Source: an uncultured Lachnospiraceae bacterium
GTDB lineage: Bacteria; Bacillota; Clostridia; Lachnospirales; Lachnospiraceae
DNA: 6,303 nucleotides
Assembly: GCA_902782625.1 (NCBI GenBank)
Contig: CACZNZ010000370.1
Location: 1 to 6,303, forward strand
Direction of reading: 5' to 3'
Position 1 is the first letter of the stretch. Each line of letters begins with the position of its first letter. Shown here one piece after another: positions 1 through 4,904 of this stretch. The notes beneath the pieces were generated by a model. That model ran no database searches. It worked only from the letters and a program-made list of their open reading frames with translations, and was not told where the DNA came from. The translations under genes and the position numbers were made by a program.

Positions 1-441
1 CATTTTTTTAAAAAATGCGTTGGCTGCTTTTTTATGGGAATTGGGATTGCCGTCACTTAAAATGTGCCAGTCTATAATACAATACATTCCAAGGCGACTG
101 CAGGCTTTCACCCCTTTGTCAATTACAGATTCCAGCTGTTTTTTATTGCCGCCGGAGGTGTATCCTCCGTATTCCTGGGTATAGACAGCAAGTCGAATCG
201 TGTTTGCACCCCATTGATCCCGGAGAGTCTTAAAAGCTTTTTCATTGACATAATCAGGGAACCAGGCAATACCATGAGTGCTGACGCCCTTTAGCTGAAA
301 TACTTTTCCCCTGCTGTCAATAAGTTTTCCCTGTCTGACAGAAAGCGCGCCATGCAGTTGATAAGGAGTTTTAGCGGCATGGACTGGAAAGGGAAGAAAG
401 AAAAACAGACACAACAGGGTAATGAAACATAACCTTTTCAT
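1..441 (-). CDS. Secreted GH5 family endoglucanase (cellulase), N-terminal part, cut by window edge
   Basis: The visible 147 residues are the start of a glycoside hydrolase family 5 protein, expected to cleave beta-1,4-glucan outside the cell. Residues 1-22 form a signal peptide: a KR pair, a hydrophobic run rich in L and F, then VHA before A23, a good signal peptidase I site. From about residue 38 the GH5 barrel begins. 'KGVSTHGIAWF' (51-61), 'GANTIRLAVYT' (78-88, with the conserved Arg83) and 'IIDWHILSDGNPN' (122-134, with His126) are typical of the cellulase subfamily close to GH5_2. Both catalytic glutamates lie beyond the window, so activity cannot be judged. The ATG at 441-439 is preceded by AGGAGG (448-453) with 6 bases between, which fixes the start. 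The reading frame is open to base 1 with no stop. It diverges from the polymerase gene at 581. Family certain, exact substrate less so. Confidence 0.88.
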   Translation of the reverse strand, partial: MKRLCFITLLCLFFFLPFPVHAAKTPYQLHGALSVRQGKLIDSRGKVFQLKGVSTHGIAWFPDYVNEKAFKTLRDQWGANTIRLAVYTQEYGGYTSGGNKKQLESVIDKGVKACSRLGMYCIIDWHILSDGNPNSHKKAANAFFKKM

Positions 442-467
442 TTTTTGCCTCCTTTGAAATGTTATGG

Positions 468-497
468 TTGATGTATTTGGATAATTACTATTATCTT
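468..497 (+). promoter_or_regulatory. Weak candidate promoter for the polymerase gene block
   Basis: TTGATG (468-473) and TATCTT (492-497) are 18 bases apart, each with four of six consensus bases. It overlaps the minus-strand candidate. No LexA-type palindrome (GAAC...GTTC) is seen in 442-580, which is unexpected for an error-prone polymerase. Tentative. Confidence 0.18.
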
Positions 498-521
498 ATC
501 ATCATGAAGTACAAAAAACAA
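493..521 (-). promoter_or_regulatory. Candidate sigma-A promoter for the GH5 gene
   Basis: Read on the minus strand, TTGTTT (521-516) and TAAGAT (498-493) are separated by 17 bases. The -10 has four of six consensus bases, the -35 three. Transcription would start about 45 bases before the GH5 ATG. It is the best-spaced pair on this strand in the intergenic region, but such matches are common in AT-rich DNA. Confidence 0.3.
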
Positions 522-560
522 AGCAATTATGGTAAACTGAAATAGTAGGATTTAGGAAAA

Positions 561-566
561 AGGAGG
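561..566 (+). promoter_or_regulatory. Ribosome binding site with unusually long spacing to the polymerase ATG
   Basis: A perfect AGGAGG lies 14 bases before the ATG at 581, longer than the usual 5 to 10. The in-frame codons between are GCT GCC ATT ACC CTG, so an ATT start (572, spacing 5) or a CTG start (578, spacing 11) is possible. The protein would then gain only one to three residues. Confidence 0.6.
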
Positions 567-580
567 CTGCCATTACCCTG

Positions 581-2062
581 ATGAGAACTTATATTGCAAT
601 CGATCTCAAATCATTTTATGCTTCGGTTGAATGTATGGAGAGGGGACTCGATCCGCTTGATACCAATCTTGTCGTTGCAGATGCCTCCAGAACCGAAAAG
701 ACCATTTGTCTGGCCGTTTCTCCCAGCCTGAAAGCTTATGGGATCTCCGGAAGGGCCAGGCTGTTTGAAGTGGTGCAAAAGGTAAAACAGATCAATGGAA
801 AGAGACGGCTCTTTGCACCGAATCAGCATTTTCAGGGAAAATCTGTCACAGCTTCGACACTGGCGAAGGATCCTTCTCTGGAACTTGATTACCTGATCGC
901 CTCTCCCAGAATGGCATTATATGTGGAACACAGCACACAGATTTACCGTATTTACCTTAGGTATGTCGCGCCGGAAGATATTCATGTATATTCGATTGAT
1001 GAGGTCATGATTGATGCGACATCTTATCTTCGTGCCCGGAATCTATCAGCTCATGATTTTGCCAGAATGATAATCAGGGCCATACAAAAGGAGACAGGGA
1101 TTACGGCAGCAGCCGGGATCGGCACGAATCTGTATCTGGCCAAAATTGCGATGGACATTGAGGCTAAGCATGTTCCGCCTGATAAAGACGGGGTCCGAAT
1201 TGCTGAACTGGATGAAATGAGTTATCGAAGAAAACTGTGGAGCCATACACCACTGACGGATTTCTGGCGTATCGGAGGTGGGTATCAGAGAAAGTTGCAT
1301 GCGCATGATATGTATACGATGGGGGATATCGCAAGACGTTCTCTGGAAGATGAAAAAATTCTGTATGATCTGTTCGGCGTCAATGCAGAACTTCTGATTG
1401 ATCATGCGTGGGGCTGGGAGCCTTGCACGATACCGCTGATCAAATCCTATCGTCCGGAGAACAATTCATTTACCCATGGTCAGGTTCTCCCGGGTCCTTA
1501 TGACAGTGAAAAAGCAAAAGTGGTAGTTCATGAGATGGCTGATGCGGCTTCTTTGGATCTGGTAGAAAAAAGAATGGTTACTGATCAGATTGTCCTTACT
1601 GTAGGGTATGATATCAGCAGCACACAAGGATATAAGGGTGAGATCACCGAAGACCGGTACGGCAGAAAAACGCCGAAACACGCACATGGTACCATCAATC
1701 TTGAAAAGAAGACCAGCTCTTCGAGAATCATTGATCAGGCAGCCTTATCATTATACGATGAGATCGTGGATCCGCAGCTGCTCATTCGAAGGATTTATCT
1801 GGTCGTCAATCACGTTGTGTATGAGGAAGATATTCAGACCGTCGAAGAATACAAACAGATTGATCTGTTTACGGATTATGAAGAACTTCGCAGAAAGCAG
1901 ATAAAAGAATCTGAAGATCTTGCCAAAGAGAGAAAACTTCAGGAGGCGATGATTTCCATCAAAAACAGATTTGGAAAAAATGCTATCCTGAAAGGAACCA
2001 ATTATGAAGACGGAGCAACCGGGAAAAGTCGGAATGCCCAGATAGGAGGACACAAAGCATAG
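581..2062 (+). CDS. Y-family DNA polymerase (UmuC/ImpB/MucB-like, lesion bypass)
   Basis: Predicted error-prone translesion polymerase of 493 residues, acting on damaged DNA together with the sliding clamp. The catalytic metal ligands are visible: Asp8 in 'IDLKSFYASVEC' (7-18), and Asp140-Glu141 in 'VYSIDEVMID' (136-145). 'RTEKTICLAVSPSLKAYGI' (37-55) is the finger region of the UmuC-like branch. 'AGIGTNLYLAKIAMD' (178-192) closes the palm. A helix-hairpin-helix region follows at 228-250 (FWRIGGG...MYTMGDIA), then the little-finger domain from about 290. QIDLF (426-430) matches the beta-clamp binding motif. The lysine- and glutamate-rich C-terminus ends in QIGGHKA, an ending I associate with the Firmicutes version of this family. 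The next gene, a YolD-like protein, starts 5 bases after the stop, the usual partner arrangement. All key residues are present, so it should be active. The start ATG is poorly spaced from its ribosome binding site. Confidence 0.93.
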   Translation: MRTYIAIDLKSFYASVECMERGLDPLDTNLVVADASRTEKTICLAVSPSLKAYGISGRARLFEVVQKVKQINGKRRLFAPNQHFQGKSVTASTLAKDPSLELDYLIASPRMALYVEHSTQIYRIYLRYVAPEDIHVYSIDEVMIDATSYLRARNLSAHDFARMIIRAIQKETGITAAAGIGTNLYLAKIAMDIEAKHVPPDKDGVRIAELDEMSYRRKLWSHTPLTDFWRIGGGYQRKLHAHDMYTMGDIARRSLEDEKILYDLFGVNAELLIDHAWGWEPCTIPLIKSYRPENNSFTHGQVLPGPYDSEKAKVVVHEMADAASLDLVEKRMVTDQIVLTVGYDISSTQGYKGEITEDRYGRKTPKHAHGTINLEKKTSSSRIIDQAALSLYDEIVDPQLLIRRIYLVVNHVVYEEDIQTVEEYKQIDLFTDYEELRRKQIKESEDLAKERKLQEAMISIKNRFGKNAILKGTNYEDGATGKSRNAQIGGHKA

Positions 2063-2067
2063 AAGAT

Positions 2068-2250
2068 ATGGACAAAAAGAAACAATCTTATGAAGATATC
2101 ATCGGGCTTCCTCATCACATTTCAAAGAAATATCCTCAAATGCCTTTGGAAAAACGTGCGGCACAGTTCCAGCCCTTTGCAGCTCTTCAGAGTTATCATA
2201 CAGCGATAAGAGAGATTGATAAAGAAAGTCAGGAAGAAGAAAGGAGATAA
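2068..2250 (+). CDS. Short YolD-like protein, polymerase-associated, C-terminal half missing
   Basis: A 60-residue protein. 'YEDIIGLPHHISKKYPQMP' (8-26) followed by 'RAAQFQPFAAL' (30-40) and 'AIREID' is the hallmark N-terminal segment of the small protein that follows UmuC-type polymerase genes in Firmicutes, usually labelled YolD-like. Full-length relatives, as I recall them, are about 110-140 residues and continue into a helical linker and a small beta domain. Here the reading stops after a charged tail (KESQEEERR), and the ridA gene begins 3 bases later, so no room is left for the second half. Its biochemical role is unknown; gene linkage suggests it works with the polymerase. It has no good ribosome binding site of its own: AGGAGG at 2044-2049 is 18 bases away. 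It may be translated by coupling to the polymerase stop 5 bases upstream. Either a natural short form or a deletion remnant. Confidence 0.72.
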   Translation: MDKKKQSYEDIIGLPHHISKKYPQMPLEKRAAQFQPFAALQSYHTAIREIDKESQEEERR

Positions 2251-2253
2251 ACC

Positions 2254-2631
2254 ATGGATATGAAGAAAATACACACAGAAAAGGCACCTGCAGCAGTCGG
2301 ACCTTATTCACAGGCAATCAAGGTGAATGGGATGATCTATACGTCCGGCCAGATAGCACTTGATCCGGTATCCGGAGAACTTGTTGGGGAGACAATCGAA
2401 GAACAGGCTGAGCAGGTTATGAAAAATCTGATATCCATTCTTGAGGCAGCTGGGACAAAACAGGAAAATGTAGTGAAAACTCTCTGTTTTCTTACGGATA
2501 TCAATGATTTTGCTGCCTTTAATGAAGTGTATGCAAGATATTTCACCGAAAAACCGGCCAGATCCTGTGTAGGTGTCGGGGAATTACCCAAAGGCGCAAT
2601 CTGTGAAGTGGAAGTAATTGCAACGGTTTAA
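2254..2631 (+). CDS. ridA: RidA family reactive intermediate/imine deaminase
   Basis: A 125-residue member of the Rid (YjgF/YER057c/UK114) family, a cytoplasmic protein normally forming trimers that hydrolyses reactive enamine/imine intermediates such as 2-aminoacrylate released by PLP enzymes. Length and pattern are standard: 'KAPAAVGPYSQAI' (10-22) with Tyr18, 'GMIYTSGQIALDP' (26-38), and 'PARSCVGVGELPKGA' (101-115), where Arg103 is the substrate-carboxylate Arg equivalent to Arg105 of E. coli RidA, and Glu118 is the conserved Glu equivalent to Glu120. All key residues are present, so deaminase activity is likely. The start at 2254 is supported by AAGGAG (2241-2246) with 7 bases of spacing; a second ATG at 2260 would be too far away. 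The ribosome binding site lies inside the last codons of the YolD-like gene, only 3 bases from its stop, so the two are probably co-translated. It is not obviously related in function to the polymerase. Confidence 0.93.
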   Translation: MDMKKIHTEKAPAAVGPYSQAIKVNGMIYTSGQIALDPVSGELVGETIEEQAEQVMKNLISILEAAGTKQENVVKTLCFLTDINDFAAFNEVYARYFTEKPARSCVGVGELPKGAICEVEVIATV

Positions 2632-2651
2632 CTGTGGAAAATGATCTGTCT

Positions 2652-2656
2652 GGAGG
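2652..2656 (+). promoter_or_regulatory. Ribosome binding site that decides the LacI-family start
   Basis: GGAGG is followed after 5 bases by ATG at 2662. The alternative in-frame ATG at 2641 has only a weak GTGGA before it and would add seven residues (MICLEES) unlike the family N-terminus, so 2662 is preferred. Confidence 0.75.
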
Positions 2657-2661
2657 AATCT

Positions 2662-3741
2662 ATGGGTAAGCGGAACAAAGTCACGACAAGAGATATTGCA
2701 GAATATACAGGGCTGTCTCAATCTACGGTATCCATGATTTTAAGTGGAAAAGGAAATGTTTCTTTTGCTCAGGAGACAGAGACTGCGGTGAAGGAAGCCG
2801 CGAGAAAGCTTGGTTATAAAAAACCGGTGAAAAAAGGATCAGGCCTGGAAAAAGGCCTTCGGGATACGATTCTGATTTTGGCACCCTTGCTGACCAACAG
2901 TTACTATACGTCGATTATCCATTCCATCACAGAGCATGCAGCTCTTCACAATTACATGGTCATGACGCAGGTGACGTTCCGGGAGGCTGAAAAAGAGGAA
3001 GCCTTATTGTCTATGGCAAAGACATCCCAACTGGCAGGGATCATCATTTTATATCCGATCAGACGGATTGCCCAGGCAAATGACATATTTAAGACAACGC
3101 CGGTGGTATTGATTGGGGAAAGACCGGACAATGTCCGTTTTGACTGTGTGGAGCTGGACAGCAGACGACCGGGTTCTCTCATGGGAGAGCATCTGCTTTC
3201 GCTGGGACACCGGAAGATTGCTTTTATGACAGCTCCTATGTCAAAGCATGAAATCAGTCGGTTGCGCAGATTAGAAGGCCTGCGACTCAGTTTTGAAGAG
3301 CAGGGATTTGGAAAGGGAGAAGATCTTGTAAAAGTCTATCATCCATCTTCCCGGGCATATAAAAATTATGCCTATCAATCTGCAGAATATATGACCGGAT
3401 ATGAAATGACGAAAAAGGCGCTGGCAGAAGATTGCGGGGTCACCGCTTTTGTCGGGCATAATGATATGACAGCCTATGGTATTCTTGCCGCGTTGCGGGA
3501 AGAAGGACATCGAATTCCCCGGGATTATTCTGTAGGAGGATTTGATAATGCTACCTTTTCCTCAATGCCTCAGATTTCCCTGACTACAGTTGACCATGCC
3601 ACAATACAAAAAGGGAAAGATGCGGTTGAGCTGATCTTTGCGAGAAATCAGGGAAAGAACAGTCCGTCACGTATCACCCGGATGGAGTACGGCCCCCGGT
3701 TGGTAATCAGAAAATCGACAGGGCCTGTGCCAGTACGATAA
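2662..3741 (+). CDS. LacI/GalR-family transcriptional regulator
   Basis: A 359-residue DNA-binding regulator of the usual family length. The N-terminal helix-turn-helix is clear: 'TTRDIAEYTGLSQSTVSMIL' (8-27), then the third helix ending in 'ARKLGY' (47-52). The periplasmic-binding-protein-like effector domain starts near 68 ('DTILILAPLLTNSYYTSII') and shows the usual marks: 'GIIILYP' (126-132), 'LGHRKIAFMTAP' (181-192), 'GHNDMTAYGILAAL' (265-278), 'IPRDYSVGGFDN' (285-296) and 'LTTVD' (307-311). The hinge helix segment after GY (PVKKGSGLEKGLR) lacks the typical 'AR.L' pattern. It probably controls the sugar-phosphate isomerase 32 bases downstream, and perhaps itself. No convincing palindromic operator is visible in the short gaps on either side, so its operator may lie elsewhere. 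The ligand is unknown; a sugar or sugar phosphate is likely. A longer form from 2641 is less likely. Confidence 0.9.
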   Translation: MGKRNKVTTRDIAEYTGLSQSTVSMILSGKGNVSFAQETETAVKEAARKLGYKKPVKKGSGLEKGLRDTILILAPLLTNSYYTSIIHSITEHAALHNYMVMTQVTFREAEKEEALLSMAKTSQLAGIIILYPIRRIAQANDIFKTTPVVLIGERPDNVRFDCVELDSRRPGSLMGEHLLSLGHRKIAFMTAPMSKHEISRLRRLEGLRLSFEEQGFGKGEDLVKVYHPSSRAYKNYAYQSAEYMTGYEMTKKALAEDCGVTAFVGHNDMTAYGILAALREEGHRIPRDYSVGGFDNATFSSMPQISLTTVDHATIQKGKDAVELIFARNQGKNSPSRITRMEYGPRLVIRKSTGPVPVR

Positions 3742-3773
3742 CTTTTAACTTTAGAAATGGGAGGTGTAACCAA

Positions 3774-4235
3774 ATGAAAATTGCAATGGCTAACGATCAT
3801 GCCGGAACATCCATGAAAAAAGAGATTATGGCTTACCTGGAAGAACAGGGTCATGAAGTGGTTGATTTCGGGACCTACGATGAGGAATCTTGCGATCTGT
3901 CGGATTTTGTTCTTCCTGCAGCCTTAGCTGTAGCAAAAGGAGAATGTGACAGAGGTATATTTGTAGATGGGGTGGGATATGGCAGTGCGATGATTGCCAA
4001 TAAGATCAACGGAATCTATGCCTGTGTCTGCCAGGATCCCTTCTGTGCCGAACTGGCCCGGCAGCATAACGATGCGAATGTTCTTTGCCTGGGTGCCAAG
4101 ATTATCGGAGGGATGATCGCCATGGAGATTGTAAAAACATACATGTCTACGGATGCGCTGACTGCGGACAAATACGTTCGTCGTGTAAAGAAAGTCCAGA
4201 AAATCAATGATGAGTACTGCGTTCCTGTCAGATAG
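3774..4235 (+). CDS. RpiB/LacA/LacB-family sugar-phosphate isomerase, atypical active site
   Basis: A 153-residue cytoplasmic aldose-ketose isomerase of the ribose-5-phosphate isomerase B fold. Family marks: 'MKIAMANDHAG' (1-11, with Asp8-His9), 'VVDFGTY' (29-35), 'CDLSDF' (40-45), 'RQHNDANVLCLGAKIIG' (96-112, with His98 and Asn99) and 'YVRRVKKV' (134-141). The key difference is in the catalytic loop. Classical RpiB has 'GTG' after a Cys base; here the segment is 'GIFVDGVGYG' (61-70), so Asp65 replaces the Cys and Val67 the Thr. An acidic residue can act as the base in this family, as Glu75 does in mycobacterial RpiB, so the enzyme may be active, perhaps on a sugar phosphate other than ribose 5-phosphate. 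GGAGG (3760-3764) with 9 bases of spacing supports the start. A LacI-type regulator is directly upstream and a strong terminator starts 4 bases after the stop, so it is the last gene of the block. Confidence 0.88.
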   Translation: MKIAMANDHAGTSMKKEIMAYLEEQGHEVVDFGTYDEESCDLSDFVLPAALAVAKGECDRGIFVDGVGYGSAMIANKINGIYACVCQDPFCAELARQHNDANVLCLGAKIIGGMIAMEIVKTYMSTDALTADKYVRRVKKVQKINDEYCVPVR

Positions 4236-4238
4236 ATT

Positions 4239-4280
4239 ATGTTCTCGTCCATTTTTTTAAAGATGGACGAGAACATTTTT
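4239..4280 (+). terminator. Rho-independent terminator after the isomerase gene
   Basis: A perfect 14-base inverted repeat (ATGTTCTCGTCCAT at 4239-4252 and its complement at 4263-4276) encloses a 10-base loop and runs into TTTTT at 4276-4280. The T-run is only on the plus-strand side; on the minus strand the hairpin is followed by AATCTATC, so it should mainly stop plus-strand transcription. It lies between two converging genes, 28 bases from the ANTAR gene stop, and may weakly stop that transcript too. Confidence 0.92.
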
Positions 4281-4307
4281 ATATACGAATCTTTCTGTTT
4301 AGTCATA

Positions 4308-4892
4308 CTAAGAATCCAGATCTTCTATGATCCTTTGGGCGACCCGCTTCCGGGATACACGCCTGTTCATGGCCTGTTTCCCGATAAACTTATGGGCAGT
4401 TTCTTCAGTAAATCCCTTCTTTTCAATCAGAAGCAGTTTTGCCCTGTTTACGGCCCGGTTCTCTTCCAGCTTTTCTTCCACTTTTCGCGTTTTTTGTTTT
4501 AGCCTGGCTATTTTGCTCTGCACCGCGCTAAGAAAACGAATCGCTTTGTCAATCTGTCCTGCAGGAGCAGGTTTCCTGATTACCAGGATTCCATGATCTG
4601 CCGCATTTTCCATCACAAAACCACTGATCTCCTCGGGCGCCACAAGCATAACGGAGGCATCCCCCCTCTCTGTAATGTCCAGGGCCAGGTCTTCTCCGGT
4701 CTCATGGGCAAGAGGGCTGTCAATCACAACCAGGGTGTAGTCCTTTTCCAGGATATATCTCCTGGCAAGAGAGCTGCTTTTTACAATATCAATGGTGATA
4801 TAATTTTTTAGTGACTTTTTGACCAGCAGCGCAAAACGCTCCGAGGAAGAGACAATCAATATGGAGTGTTGTATGTCATCATACCGTAGCAT
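4308..4892 (-). CDS. ANTAR-domain response regulator (RNA-binding antiterminator) with degenerate receiver
   Basis: A 194-residue two-domain protein of the AmiR/NasR type. Residues 10-122 resemble a receiver domain: 'SILIVSSSE' (10-18), 'TLVVIDSPL' (53-61) with Asp58 at the phospho-acceptor position, 'ASVMLVAP' (79-86) and 'ILVIRKP' (102-108) with Lys107. The acidic pair usual after the first strand is replaced by Ser-Ser-Ser, and the conserved Ser/Thr of strand four appears to be Val, so normal Mg-dependent phosphorylation is doubtful. A coiled-coil stretch (about 125-150) leads into the ANTAR domain (about 133-190): 'NRAKLLLIEKKGFTEETAHK' and 'QAMNRRVSRKRVAQRII' are typical. ANTAR proteins bind paired hairpins in nascent RNA and prevent termination. 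No such RNA target is visible in this window. The gene follows the glutamine synthetase-like gene by 11 bases, with AGGAGG (4904-4899) touching that gene's stop codon, so translation is probably coupled. A role in nitrogen control is likely from context. Confidence 0.87.
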   Translation of the reverse strand: MLRYDDIQHSILIVSSSERFALLVKKSLKNYITIDIVKSSSLARRYILEKDYTLVVIDSPLAHETGEDLALDITERGDASVMLVAPEEISGFVMENAADHGILVIRKPAPAGQIDKAIRFLSAVQSKIARLKQKTRKVEEKLEENRAVNRAKLLLIEKKGFTEETAHKFIGKQAMNRRVSRKRVAQRIIEDLDS

Positions 4893-4898
4893 ATAACG

Positions 4899-4904
4899 CC
4901 TCCT
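4899..4904 (-). promoter_or_regulatory. Ribosome binding site overlapping the upstream stop codon
   Basis: On the minus strand the glutamine synthetase-like gene ends in TAA directly fused to AGGAGG (TAAGGAGG), 6 bases before the ANTAR ATG at 4892. This indicates coupled translation of the two proteins. Confidence 0.8.

Noticed and set aside
1..17. AT palindrome CATTTTTTTAAAAAATG at the window start
   Set aside because: It encodes the Phe-Phe-Lys-Lys-Met stretch of the GH5 protein; an AT-only hairpin in coding sequence is most likely chance.
153..169. Six-base perfect hairpin CGGAGG-TGTAT-CCTCCG
   Set aside because: It falls in GH5 codons for Gly-Gly-Tyr-Thr-Ser, has no T-run, and is explained by glycine-rich coding.
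64..294. Plus-strand open frame of 76 codons
   Set aside because: It is antisense to the GH5 coding sequence, whose signal peptide and family motifs are clear.
2848..2866. Short inverted repeat around AGGCCTGGAAAAAGGCCT
   Set aside because: It is inside the LacI-family coding sequence, only about five base pairs long, with no T-run after it.
4239..4502. Plus-strand open frame beginning inside the terminator
   Set aside because: It starts at the ATG formed by the terminator stem and runs antisense to the ANTAR gene; no ribosome binding site or family pattern.
4893..4903. Search for an ANTAR two-hairpin RNA target between the minus-strand genes
   Set aside because: Both intergenic gaps of this operon (11 and 25 bases) are too short to hold paired hexaloop hairpins; any target would be outside the window.
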